Source: an uncultured Dorea sp. (GTDB lineage Bacteria > Bacillota > Clostridia > Lachnospirales > Lachnospiraceae). From it: a stretch of 64,000 nt of DNA. Shown here one piece after another: positions 1 through 7,294 of the stretch. A program made the position numbers and the translations under genes. Where the stretch lies: contig URTM01000011.1 of the NCBI GenBank assembly GCA_900550865.1, forward strand, positions 1 through 64,000, given 5' to 3'. How positions within the stretch are numbered: position 1 is the stretch's first letter; each line of letters begins with the position of its first letter. Below the pieces are notes generated by a model. It was given only the letters and a program-made list of their open reading frames with translations. It did not search any database and was not told the DNA's origin.

Positions 1-176
1 AAGAGACTACATTAGCAGAGATGATGGCTAAGAAACCAGAGAAGGTTATCGAACTTGCTGTTAAAGGAATGCTTCCAAAGGGACCTTTAGGAAGATCTAT
101 GATCAAGAAACTTCACGTATATGCTGGACCAGAGCACGCTCAGCAGGCTCAGAAACCAGTTGAACTGAAATTCTAA
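1..176 (+). CDS. rplM: 50S ribosomal protein L13, C-terminal end (partial)
   Basis: The open frame running in from the left edge encodes the last 57 residues of ribosomal protein L13 of the large subunit. It ends with the family's typical tail, including MLPKGPLGRSMIKKLHVY and AGPEHAQQAQKP. The start lies outside the window. The next gene, rpsI, begins 25 bp downstream with its own strong ribosome binding site, which is the usual bacterial L13-S9 operon. Identification rests on the C-terminal motif and this neighbour. Confidence 0.95.
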   Translation, partial: ETTLAEMMAKKPEKVIELAVKGMLPKGPLGRSMIKKLHVYAGPEHAQQAQKPVELKF

Positions 177-201
177 GAAAGGTTAAAAGGAGGATTTTAC
201 A

Positions 202-594
202 ATGGCTACTGCAAAATTTTACGGAACAGGTAGAAGAAAAAAATCTGTTGCTAGAGTATATTTAGTACCAGGAACAGGTAAAATTACTATCAATAAAAGA
301 GATATCGATGAGTATTTCGGACTTGAGACATTAAAGGTTGTTGTTCGCCAGCCATTAGCTGCAACAGACACAGAAGGAAAATTCGATGTAATCGTTAATG
401 TTAAGGGTGGTGGATACACAGGACAGGCTGGAGCAATCCGTCACGGTGTTGCAAGAGCACTTCTTGAGGCTGATGCTGATTACAGACCAGTTCTTAAGAA
501 AGCTGGATTCCTTACACGTGATCCACGTATGAAAGAACGTAAGAAATACGGTCTCAAAGCAGCTCGTAGAGCACCACAGTTCTCAAAACGTTAA
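202..594 (+). CDS. rpsI: 30S ribosomal protein S9
   Basis: Small-subunit ribosomal protein S9, 130 residues and full length for the family. The N-terminal region contains GTGRRKKSVARVYL, and the basic C-terminal tail ends in RAPQFSKR; this tail is the part of S9 that reaches the P-site tRNA. An AAAGGAGG ribosome binding site precedes the ATG. It is the second gene of the rplM-rpsI pair and is followed by an intrinsic terminator, so the operon ends here. Confidence 0.98.
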   Translation: MATAKFYGTGRRKKSVARVYLVPGTGKITINKRDIDEYFGLETLKVVVRQPLAATDTEGKFDVIVNVKGGGYTGQAGAIRHGVARALLEADADYRPVLKKAGFLTRDPRMKERKKYGLKAARRAPQFSKR

Positions 595-640
595 TTTATA
601 CGAATTATTCGAGAATATACAAAAAAGAAATACACAGCAA

Positions 641-673
641 CCCCGGAAATGCAATGTTTCCGGGGTTTTTCTT
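641..673 (+). terminator. Intrinsic terminator of the rplM-rpsI operon
   Basis: A 9-bp perfect stem (CCCCGGAAA at 641-649 pairing with TTTCCGGGG at 657-665) is followed by a T-rich tract to 673. It lies about 45 bp after the rpsI stop codon. Confidence 0.9.
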
Positions 674-679
674 TGCATA

Positions 680-720
680 GCAAAGCATACGGATAAAGCT
701 GCCGATGGCAGCTTTATCCG
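680..720. repeat. Dispersed palindromic element, copy 1
   Basis: A near-perfect palindrome centred on GCTGCCGATGGCAGC, with arms extending to GGATAAAGCTGCC and GGCAGCTTTATCC. It sits between the rpsI terminator and the end of the converging minus-strand gene, and could also act as a terminator for that gene. Its sequence aligns over about 40 bp with elements near 1814, 4107, 24603, 51647 and 61220. Confidence 0.6.
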
Positions 721-734
721 CAGTTCAGTTGATC

Positions 735-1067
735 TTATTCCTGTAATAATTGCTTTTCAAAGGTGGATAATAATTTGTTGATCGTAAAGAAATAGCTCTT
801 GCATTCGCTGCATGTTTTTGCATCGACTTCAATATCGCCAAGAATAATGAGCTTGGCAGCCTGAAGTGCTGCAATGATAGTACGAAATTCGTCAGGTGTT
901 ATGTTCATGTCGTGATCAATTAATTTTTTTGCTGCAGAACAACAGAGTTGATAATTAATTTCTGCCTGGGCTTCGGATTCTGCAAGACCAAGACGAGGCA
1001 GAACAGTGAGAGCGTAAGCGGTTGCTTCTATGTCAGAATTATTAAAGGCATAGGAAATATGGCTCAT
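735..1067 (-). CDS. Hypothetical protein, 110 residues
   Basis: I do not recognise this family. The reading frame is convincing: an AGGAGGT ribosome binding site sits 7 bp before the ATG on the minus strand, and no competing long frame exists. The protein is predicted to be soluble and helical, with no signal peptide or membrane segment. It contains two cysteine pairs, one in YQLCCSAAKK and one in KTCSECKS near the C terminus. The latter could hint at metal binding but is too small to define a zinc site by itself. It converges on rpsI and is transcribed alone. Confidence 0.6.
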   Translation of the reverse strand: MSHISYAFNNSDIEATAYALTVLPRLGLAESEAQAEINYQLCCSAAKKLIDHDMNITPDEFRTIIAALQAAKLIILGDIEVDAKTCSECKSYFFTINKLLSTFEKQLLQE

Positions 1068-1135
1068 GGTAAAACCTCCTTAAATTTTTAAGAAAATTAT
1101 AACATAAAAAAAGAAAGAACGCGAGAATGATTCTA

Positions 1136-1172
1136 TTTACAGAGGAACATATTTACAGTATGATACTGTAAA
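1136..1172 (+). promoter_or_regulatory. Promoter with overlapping perfect palindromic operator
   Basis: TTTACA (1136-1141) and TATGAT (1159-1164) are 17 bp apart, forming a plausible promoter for the acetyltransferase gene at 1198. The -10 lies inside a 21-bp perfect palindrome with TTTACAGTAT (1152-1161) and ATACTGTAAA (1163-1172) around a single central base. A repressor bound there would cover the -10. The cognate regulator is not identifiable from the window. Confidence 0.55.
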
Positions 1173-1197
1173 CAGCAAAAATGAATGGAGCAGATAT

Positions 1198-1701
1198 ATG
1201 AATGAGATAGCAGTTGTAACAGAGCAGGATATACCGGATATTCTTCGAATGATCCATGAAATCTATAGTGAACTTCCGAATAAGGAATGGTTCAGTCTGG
1301 ATGGCGATGAGGAAGTAACAAGCTATATGACGACCGGTGGCTTTGGATTAAAGGCAATGTGTGATGGCAGACTGGCAGGTGTCTTTATCGCACGGACGAA
1401 GAATCTTGGGGATGAGAATCTCGGATACGATCTGAAATTTGATGAAGAACAGCGAAAGCAGTCGGCACATATGGAGATTGCTATGGTAAGAAAAGAATAT
1501 CGCGGACAGGGCTTACAGAGAAAGATGATGGAAGAGTCAGAACAGATTCTAAAAGAACAAGGATATCGTTATCTACTTGGAACGGCACATCCGGACAATG
1601 TGGCAAGTGTGAGCAGTTTCTTGAGATTAAATTACAAACAGGTCATGACGAAAGAAAAATATAATGGAATGAACAGGAGCATTTTCTGTAAAAAGCTATA
1701 G
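1198..1701 (+). CDS. GNAT-family N-acetyltransferase
   Basis: A 167-residue protein of the GCN5-related acetyltransferase fold. The acetyl-CoA pyrophosphate-binding loop is visible as REYRGQGL-like sequence (actual: KEYRGQGLQRKMM, around residue 100), followed by the LGTAHPDNVASVSSFLRLNY segment typical of the C-terminal half of these enzymes. The natural substrate cannot be inferred. The gene stands alone behind a promoter that carries a perfect palindrome, so it is probably controlled by a dedicated repressor. Confidence 0.85.
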   Translation: MNEIAVVTEQDIPDILRMIHEIYSELPNKEWFSLDGDEEVTSYMTTGGFGLKAMCDGRLAGVFIARTKNLGDENLGYDLKFDEEQRKQSAHMEIAMVRKEYRGQGLQRKMMEESEQILKEQGYRYLLGTAHPDNVASVSSFLRLNYKQVMTKEKYNGMNRSIFCKKL

Positions 1702-1748
1702 CTTCTTATGTTTTTTGGCCGGTGGCTGATTTATGGAATATATTATGA

Positions 1749-1777
1749 TTGCAAGGTTGGAAATCAGCCGTTATAAT
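1749..1777 (+). promoter_or_regulatory. Putative promoter of the ABC-F gene
   Basis: TTGCAA (1749-1754) and TATAAT (1772-1777) with a 17-bp spacer. Transcription from here would leave a leader of about 100 nt before the ATG at 1887, containing the palindromic element at 1814-1858. Inverted copies of GGCTGATTT (1724-1732) and AAATCAGCC (1761-1769) flank the -35. Confidence 0.5.
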
Positions 1778-1813
1778 GTAAGTGCCAGTGGAAAATCAGC
1801 GGGTATCTTTTTA

Positions 1814-1858
1814 GTTCAAAGTGTGTAAAAAAAGCTGCCAGCGGTAAGTTTTTTGCTA
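1814..1858. repeat. Dispersed palindromic element, copy 2, in the ABC-F leader
   Basis: AAAAAAAGCTGCCAGC followed by GGTAAGTTTTTT folds into an A-rich/T-rich imperfect hairpin that ends in six Ts. It aligns without large gaps to the copy at 4107-4151. Because it lies in the predicted 5' leader of the ABC-F gene, it could attenuate transcription. This is inference from shape only. Confidence 0.5.
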
Positions 1859-1886
1859 TTAAAAGAGAATAATCAGGGAGAATGAT

Positions 1887-3443
1887 ATGAGTATATTAAA
1901 TGTTGAACATCTGACACATGGTTTCGGGGACAGAGCCATATTCTCAGATGTTTCTTTTCGACTTTTAAAAGGGGAACACATCGGGCTTGTAGGAGCCAAT
2001 GGAGAGGGAAAATCTACCTTTATGAATATTGTGACCGGAAAGCTTGTACCGGATGAAGGAAAAGTAGAATGGTCCAAGAATGTGCATGCCGGATATCTGG
2101 ATCAGCATGCAGTTCTCGAAAAAGGAATGACTATCCGCGACGTGTTAAAATCTGCATTCGATCCATTGCTTCAGAAAGAACAGCGCATGAATGAAATCTG
2201 TGATCTTCTCGGGACTGCAGACGAAACGGAGATGAACCGTCTGATGGATGAACTCGGAACCATTCAGGATGAGCTTACGCTGCACGATTTCTATACGATC
2301 GATGCAAAGGTAGAGGAAGTGGCAAGAGCACTCGGACTTCTGGATCTGGGACTTGACCGTGATGTTACAGACTTAAGCGGAGGACAGAGAACGAAAGTCC
2401 TTCTTGCAAAACTGTTATTGGAAAAGCCGGATATCCTGCTTCTGGATGAGCCGACCAACTATCTGGATGAGGAACATATCGCATGGCTGAAGCGCTATCT
2501 TCTGGATTATGAGAATGCATTTATCCTGATCTCGCATGATATTCCATTCTTAAACGAAGTGGTCAATATCATCTATCATATGGAGAATCAGGAACTGAAC
2601 CGTTATGTGGGGGATTACGATCATTTCCAGGAAGTCTATGCAGTGAAGAAAGCACAGCTGGAAGCTGCTTACAGAAGACAGCAGCAGGAAATCAGTGAAC
2701 TGAAAGATTTCGTGGCACGTAACAAGGCACGAGTGTCCACCAGAAATATGGCGATGTCCAGACAGAAGAAGCTGGATAAGATGGATGTGATCGAACTGGC
2801 GGCGGAGAAACCAAAGCCGGAATTTCATTTCCGTTACGGCCGTACACCTGGAAAGATGTTATTTGAGACACATGATCTGGTAACGGGATATGATGAACCG
2901 TTGTCGAAACCACTGAATTTCAGCATGGATCGTGGTCAGAAGATCGCACTGGTCGGAACGAATGGAATCGGAAAGACTACATTATTAAAGAGTATTTTAG
3001 GCTTGATTCCATCCTTATCCGGAAGCTGCGAACTGGGAGAAAATCTGGAGATTGGTTACTTTGAACAGGAAGTCAAAGGCGAGAACAAGACTACCTGTAT
3101 CGATGAGATCTGGCAGGAATTTCCGTCGTTTACACAGTATGAAGTACGTTCGGCACTGGCAAAATGCGGACTGACGACAAAACATATCGAAAGTCAGGTC
3201 AGAGTCTTAAGTGGTGGAGAACAGGCAAAAGTCAGATTATGTAAACTGATCAACAGAGATACGAATATCCTGCTTCTGGACGAGCCTACCAATCATCTGG
3301 ATGTGGATGCGAAAGATTCGCTGAAGAAAGCATTACAGGAATACAAAGGAAGTATCCTGCTGATCTGTCATGAGCCGGAGTTTTATCAGGATGTGGTGAA
3401 CGAAGTATGGGATATGAGTAAATGGACGACGAAAGTATTCTAA
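1887..3443 (+). CDS. ABC-F family ATPase (ribosome-associated type)
   Basis: A soluble protein of 518 residues with two ABC ATPase domains in one chain and no membrane segments, which is the ABC-F layout. Domain 1 has Walker A GANGEGKST (about residue 36), signature LSGGQRTK and Walker B ILLLDEPTNYLD. Domain 2 has GTNGIGKTT, LSGGEQAK and ILLLDEPTNHLD. The charged linker between the domains (around residues 250-310) is the region that reaches into the ribosomal E site in characterised members. ABC-F proteins act in translation or in protection of ribosomes from antibiotics; sequence alone does not decide which. The start is supported by GGGAG 8 bp upstream. Confidence 0.9.
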   Translation: MSILNVEHLTHGFGDRAIFSDVSFRLLKGEHIGLVGANGEGKSTFMNIVTGKLVPDEGKVEWSKNVHAGYLDQHAVLEKGMTIRDVLKSAFDPLLQKEQRMNEICDLLGTADETEMNRLMDELGTIQDELTLHDFYTIDAKVEEVARALGLLDLGLDRDVTDLSGGQRTKVLLAKLLLEKPDILLLDEPTNYLDEEHIAWLKRYLLDYENAFILISHDIPFLNEVVNIIYHMENQELNRYVGDYDHFQEVYAVKKAQLEAAYRRQQQEISELKDFVARNKARVSTRNMAMSRQKKLDKMDVIELAAEKPKPEFHFRYGRTPGKMLFETHDLVTGYDEPLSKPLNFSMDRGQKIALVGTNGIGKTTLLKSILGLIPSLSGSCELGENLEIGYFEQEVKGENKTTCIDEIWQEFPSFTQYEVRSALAKCGLTTKHIESQVRVLSGGEQAKVRLCKLINRDTNILLLDEPTNHLDVDAKDSLKKALQEYKGSILLICHEPEFYQDVVNEVWDMSKWTTKVF

Positions 3444-3525
3444 AGTATTCTGGATGTAAAATGATAACTGACAGTAAGGAATCCGGCAGAAAAGAATCAG
3501 AATAAAGAAACTGGGGATGATATAA

Positions 3526-4089
3526 ATGGAAGAAACAAAACATGATAAAATGAAATATCGCCTTGCGGATGCCATGAAAAACTGCATGAAGAAGATGCCG
3601 GTAGAAAGAATCACGGTAAAAGAAATCGTTGCAGAATGTGGAACGACACGGCAGACATTTTACCGGAATTTTCAGGATAAATATGATCTCATTAACTGGT
3701 ATTTTGACCGGATCCTGCTGGAATCTTTTCAGCACATGGGAGAAGGTAAGACGGCTTATGAGGGACTGGTCAATAAGTTCCATTATATAGAGGAAGAAAA
3801 ATTATTTTTCAAAGCGGCATTTCGTAATGATGATCAGAATTGTCTGAGGGATCATGATTTTCAACTGATCCTGAGATTCTATGAGAATCAGATTCAGGAA
3901 AAAACGAAACTGCCAATCCCGGAGAATCTGCATTTTCAGCTGGAGATGTATTGCCAGGGATCGGTGTATATGACAACCCAGTGGGTGCTGGGAGATATGA
4001 AAAAGCGTCCGGAAGAGATGGCAAAGAATCTGGTAGAAGCGATGCCGGCAGAAATGGAAACATTATTTCGTAAATTAGAACTCCTGTAA
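3526..4089 (+). CDS. TetR/AcrR-family transcriptional regulator
   Basis: 187 residues. The N-terminal helix-turn-helix (about residues 20-55) shows ITVKEIVAECGTTRQTFYRNFQDKY, a clear TetR recognition pattern (shown as a region, residues 26-50). The C-terminal part is the variable ligand/dimer domain and resembles the DhaS-like subgroup. It lies 350 bp upstream of fucO, whose promoter region holds several nested inverted repeats, so fucO is a candidate target; this is inference from position. A second, related TetR gene lies at 14819 with the same TFYxxFQDKY signature. Confidence 0.88.
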   Translation: MEETKHDKMKYRLADAMKNCMKKMPVERITVKEIVAECGTTRQTFYRNFQDKYDLINWYFDRILLESFQHMGEGKTAYEGLVNKFHYIEEEKLFFKAAFRNDDQNCLRDHDFQLILRFYENQIQEKTKLPIPENLHFQLEMYCQGSVYMTTQWVLGDMKKRPEEMAKNLVEAMPAEMETLFRKLELL

Positions 4090-4105
4090 GAAGGAGTTCT
4101 TTTTT
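4078..4105 (+). terminator. Intrinsic terminator overlapping the TetR gene end
   Basis: GAACTCC (4078-4084) pairs with GGAGTTC (4093-4099), followed by a T tract. The stop codon of the TetR gene lies in the loop. Confidence 0.85.
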
Positions 4106-4106
4106 G

Positions 4107-4151
4107 TACCAAAGTATGCAGTAGAAGCTGCCAGTAGCAAGTTCTATAGTT
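4107..4151. repeat. Dispersed palindromic element, copy 3
   Basis: Contains AGAAGCTGCCAGT and AGCAAGTTCT as imperfect inverted arms, directly after a terminator T tract. It matches copy 2 across about 45 bp. Confidence 0.55.
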
Positions 4152-4260
4152 CATTGTTGTGCAAAACAAGAAAAAAAGTGACTTTTGTTGAATATGGAGC
4201 TGTAAAATGTCATCTGAATAACAAAGTTTTGCTGCAGATATTGTTTATAAAGTATAAAAA

Positions 4261-4401
4261 GTTACAAAACAATAAAAGTGTAACGTACATATGTTACAAA
4301 ATGTACGCTTTGTAACTTATGTTCAAATAAAATAATTGTTAAAATAAAAACATAAAGAAACAAGATACGAAACGGAAGAGAAAATGAAAAAGTCTCGTAT
4401 C
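4261..4401 (+). promoter_or_regulatory. Palindrome-rich control region upstream of fucO
   Basis: The stretch from 4106 to 4440 has no gene. It holds nested inverted repeats: GTTACAAA (4261-4268) with TTTGTAAC (4310-4317), and CGTACAT (4284-4290) with ATGTACG (4301-4307), plus GTAAC (4280-4284) with GTTAC (4293-4297). Further on, TTGTTAAAATAAAAACAT (4336-4353) resembles a degraded Rex (redox) site, and GATACGA (4364-4370) with TCGTATC (4395-4401) could form a leader hairpin. Regulator identity is inference; TetR at 3526 and Rex are candidates. Confidence 0.5.
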
Positions 4402-4440
4402 AAAAAGAAAGATTATGTATAAAAAGGAGTGTCAGTTATC

Positions 4441-5586
4441 ATGGCAAACAGAATTAATTTAAACCAGACATCATTTCACGGAGCAGGAGCGATCAAAGAG
4501 ATTGCAGCAGAAGTTAAAGTAAGAGGACTGAAAAAAGCACTGGTATGTTCAGACCCGGATCTGATCAAATTCAATGTGACAACAAAGGTAACAAAAGTAC
4601 TTGATGATGCAGGACTGGAATACGAATTATATTCTGACATCAAACCAAATCCGACGATTCAGAATGTACAGCACGGAGTTGAGGCATTTAAGAAAGCAGG
4701 AGCTGATTACATCATCGCAATCGGTGGCGGATCTTCTATGGATACATCCAAAGCAATCGGTATCATCATTGCAAACCCAGAATTCGAGGATGTAAGAAGC
4801 CTGGAAGGAACAGCACCAACTAAGAATCCATGTGTTCCGATCATTGCAGTACCTACGACAGCAGGAACCGCAGCAGAAGTAACAATCAACTATGTTATCA
4901 CCGATGTTGAGAAGAAGAGAAAATTTGTCTGTGTAGATCCACATGACATGCCGGTTATCGCAGTTGTAGACCCGGAGATGATGTCTTCTATGCCAAAAGG
5001 ACTGACAGCTTCTACAGGTATGGATGCTCTGACGCATGCGATCGAAGGATATACAACAAAGGCTGCATGGGAAATGACAGATATGTTCCACTTAAAAGCA
5101 ATCGAACTCATTTCCAAATCATTGAGAAGTGCAGTTGCCAATGAAAAAGAAGGCCGCGAGGGCATGGCGCTTGGACAGTATATTGCAGGAATGGGATTTT
5201 CTAACGTAGGTCTTGGAATCGCACATTCTATGGCGCATACACTTGGCGCTGTATACGATACTCCACATGGTGTTGCATGTGCAATGATGCTTCCAATCGT
5301 TATGGAATACAATGCAGAATGCACAGGAGAGAAATATAAAGAAATCGCAAAAGCTATGGGCGTTGAAGGCGTAGATGATATGTCTGTAGAAGAATACAGA
5401 AAAGCAGCAGTAGATGCGGTACGTAAATTATCTGTAGACGTAGGAATTCCTACAAAACTGGAAGCACTGAAGGAAGAAGATCTTCAGTTCCTTGCAGAAT
5501 CCGCTCATGCAGATGCATGTGCACCGGGTAACCCGAAAGATGCAAGCGTAGAAGATCTGAAAGATCTGTTCAGAAAATTAATGTAA
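4441..5586 (+). CDS. fucO: Lactaldehyde reductase / 1,2-propanediol oxidoreductase (iron-containing ADH)
   Basis: 381 residues, the usual length of FucO, which reduces L-lactaldehyde to 1,2-propanediol with NADH during anaerobic fucose or rhamnose breakdown. Seen are the nucleotide-binding GGGSSMDTSKAIG, then TTAGTAAEVTINYVITD and KFVCVDPHDMP, which are especially FucO-like, and the metal-binding histidine region GIAHSMAHTLGAVYDTPHG. The ATG at 4441 is chosen over an in-frame GTG at 4429 because the GGAG site would overlap the GTG. No other fucose genes are adjacent. Related group III alcohol dehydrogenases with other substrates cannot be excluded, but similarity to FucO is strong throughout. 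Confidence 0.88.
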   Translation: MANRINLNQTSFHGAGAIKEIAAEVKVRGLKKALVCSDPDLIKFNVTTKVTKVLDDAGLEYELYSDIKPNPTIQNVQHGVEAFKKAGADYIIAIGGGSSMDTSKAIGIIIANPEFEDVRSLEGTAPTKNPCVPIIAVPTTAGTAAEVTINYVITDVEKKRKFVCVDPHDMPVIAVVDPEMMSSMPKGLTASTGMDALTHAIEGYTTKAAWEMTDMFHLKAIELISKSLRSAVANEKEGREGMALGQYIAGMGFSNVGLGIAHSMAHTLGAVYDTPHGVACAMMLPIVMEYNAECTGEKYKEIAKAMGVEGVDDMSVEEYRKAAVDAVRKLSVDVGIPTKLEALKEEDLQFLAESAHADACAPGNPKDASVEDLKDLFRKLM

Positions 5587-5631
5587 GATTATGACACAAG
5601 AATTGATTTCTTAGTGATATCTATTGAAAAG

Positions 5632-5671
5632 ACTGGCACGTTTAATTATAATAAACGATGTCAGTTTTTTC
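5632..5671 (+). terminator. Intrinsic terminator after fucO
   Basis: ACTGGCACGTTTA pairs with TAAACGATGTCAGT (one bulge and a G-U pair) and is followed by TTTTTT. It also lies just upstream of the next gene. Confidence 0.8.
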
Positions 5672-5691
5672 GTATAAATATGGAGGAAGTT

Positions 5692-6477
5692 ATGGCAGCA
5701 TTATTTTTTGATATTGATGGAACAATTTTAAGTGATATTACACATGAGATACCGGAAAGTGCACTGGAGGCATTACGGAAAGCGCAGGAGAATGGTCATA
5801 AGACATTTATTAATACCGGGCGTACTATATGCAGTGTACCACCGGTGATAAAGGGAATTCCTTTTGATGGTTTTTTATGTGGATGTGGAACACACTTGAT
5901 ATATGAAGAACAGGTGGTATTTCACCATTCTATTCCATATGAAAGAGGACGGAAGATTATCCAGTCTATGAAAGATTGTAAAGTAGAAGGTTTTCTGGAA
6001 GGAACAGAGGATATCTATTATTCGAACCGGATTTCCAGACTGGAGCCGGTGGAAAGCAGCAGAAGATATATGGCAGGGCTTGGTCTTGGAAGAGAGCAGG
6101 CTATGGAAGATACAGGCTATGATTTTGACAAGATACTGATTTACATAGATGGGATTGCAGATGGAGAAAGATTCTTTAAAGAGACGGAGGATGTTTTTAA
6201 ACATATTGACCGTCTGGGCGGAGTATATGAATGCGTCCAGAAAGAATACTCCAAGGCGACGGCAATCGAGTATATCAAGAAAGAACTGGACCTGTCAGAT
6301 GATGAGATCTATGCATTCGGAGACAGTAGCAATGATTTTGATATGATCAAAGCTGCGGGACACGGAGTGATCATGGGGCATCATGATCCGGTTCTGGAGC
6401 CGTATGCGGGATATATTACGGATACGGTGGAGAATGATGGGCTTTATAAGGCGATGGAGCATTATGGCCTGATATAG
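5692..6477 (+). CDS. HAD-superfamily hydrolase, Cof type
   Basis: 261 residues from the ATG preceded by GGAGG. HAD motif I is FDIDGTILSD near the N terminus with the nucleophilic and acid/base aspartates, and motif IV is FGDSSNDFDMI near residue 210. A cap inserted between motifs II and III places it in the Cof/IIB group, which dephosphorylates small phosphorylated metabolites such as sugar phosphates or pyridoxal phosphate. The specific substrate is unknown. A longer frame extends upstream to 5614 but runs through the fucO terminator, so the shorter start is used. Confidence 0.85.
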   Translation: MAALFFDIDGTILSDITHEIPESALEALRKAQENGHKTFINTGRTICSVPPVIKGIPFDGFLCGCGTHLIYEEQVVFHHSIPYERGRKIIQSMKDCKVEGFLEGTEDIYYSNRISRLEPVESSRRYMAGLGLGREQAMEDTGYDFDKILIYIDGIADGERFFKETEDVFKHIDRLGGVYECVQKEYSKATAIEYIKKELDLSDDEIYAFGDSSNDFDMIKAAGHGVIMGHHDPVLEPYAGYITDTVENDGLYKAMEHYGLI

Positions 6478-6541
6478 AATTTGCAGACTGTATGCCAGAG
6501 TATTATAATATATGAAGATAAGAAGGAAAGTGGATTTTTAT

Positions 6542-7045
6542 ATGGGAGAACAGTTAACCGAAAGCGATGTTAAGAAGATCAAAGAAGAGATTGAATACCG
6601 CAAGATCGTCGTACGTAAGAAAGAACTGGAAGCCGTAAAAGAGGCAAGAGCGCAGGGCGACTTAAGCGAGAACTTTGAATATAAGGCAGCAAAGCAGGAT
6701 AAGAACCGGAACGAAAGCCGTATCCGTTATCTGGAGAGAATGCTTAAGAATGCGAAGATTGTGTCCGATACGTCTAAGGCAGATGAAGTTGGGATTAATA
6801 ATACAGTGGAAGTATATTTTGAAGATGATGATGAGACAGAGACATACCGTCTCGTGACCAGTATCCGTGGCAATTCTCTTCAGGGACTGATCAGTATCGA
6901 ATCACCGCTTGGAAAAGCAATCCAGGGACACAAAGTCGGAGACCGTGTACTTGTTAAGACGAACGGAAATGATGGATATTATATCGTGATCAAAAATATT
7001 GACAATACAACAGATGACAGCCATGATACGTTGCGTAAATATTAA
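6542..7045 (+). CDS. greA: Transcription elongation factor GreA
   Basis: About 167 residues. The N-terminal coiled coil contains the GreA hallmark ARAQGDLSENFEYKAAK, with the acidic tip residues that enter the RNA polymerase secondary channel and stimulate cleavage of backtracked RNA. The C-terminal half has the FKBP-like fold segment ending in SPLGKAIQGHKVGD. The start is uncertain: ATG 6542 matches the conserved N terminus, while GTG 6530 has closer Shine-Dalgarno spacing. The thiamine operon promoter -35 lies inside the end of this gene. Confidence 0.9.
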   Translation: MGEQLTESDVKKIKEEIEYRKIVVRKKELEAVKEARAQGDLSENFEYKAAKQDKNRNESRIRYLERMLKNAKIVSDTSKADEVGINNTVEVYFEDDDETETYRLVTSIRGNSLQGLISIESPLGKAIQGHKVGDRVLVKTNGNDGYYIVIKNIDNTTDDSHDTLRKY

Positions 7046-7059
7046 AAGCGTAGTATAAT
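7031..7059 (+). promoter_or_regulatory. Promoter of the thiamine operon
   Basis: TTGCGT (7031-7036) and TATAAT (7054-7059) separated by 17 bp. The -35 overlaps the last codons of greA. Transcription would begin just before the TPP riboswitch. Confidence 0.7.
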
Positions 7060-7071
7060 GGGTGTGTTAAT

Positions 7072-7166
7072 TGAACAGGGGAGTCCGTAATCTGAGCGGG
7101 CTGAGAGTAGACTAAAGATGTCTTGACCCAGGAACCTGATTTGGATCATACCAACGTAGGGAAAGA
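7072..7166 (+). ncRNA. TPP riboswitch (THI element)
   Basis: The conserved thiamine pyrophosphate aptamer is visible: GGGGAGTCC, then GGGCTGAGAGTAGAC, GACCC, GAACCTGATTTGGATCATAC and CGTAGGGAA. These are the P2/P3 sensor helix with CTGAGAG and the P4/P5 helix with the ACCTGAT box that bind pyrimidine and pyrophosphate. The aptamer is followed by a terminator and then thiM, so high TPP should switch the operon off. Confidence 0.97.
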
Positions 7167-7178
7167 AAAGTGCCGACA

Positions 7179-7219
7179 GGGCAGGTGTATCTGAAACCAG
7201 GTAGATCTGTCCTTTTTTT
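7179..7219 (+). terminator. Expression platform terminator of the TPP riboswitch
   Basis: GGGCAG (7179-7184) pairs with CTGTCC (7207-7212) and ATCTG with CAGGT inside, followed by seven Ts. The arrangement after the aptamer implies control by premature termination. Confidence 0.85.
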
Positions 7220-7294
7220 ATCGGAATATCCAGGCGATAAAAAAGACCTCTGATAGAAGAAATCAGGAATACATGCATAACAGGAGGAAGAAAA

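Noticed and set aside
3286..3783. 165-codon open frame on the minus strand
   Set aside because: It is antisense to the ABC-F end and TetR start, has no ribosome binding site and a composition unlike real proteins in this region.
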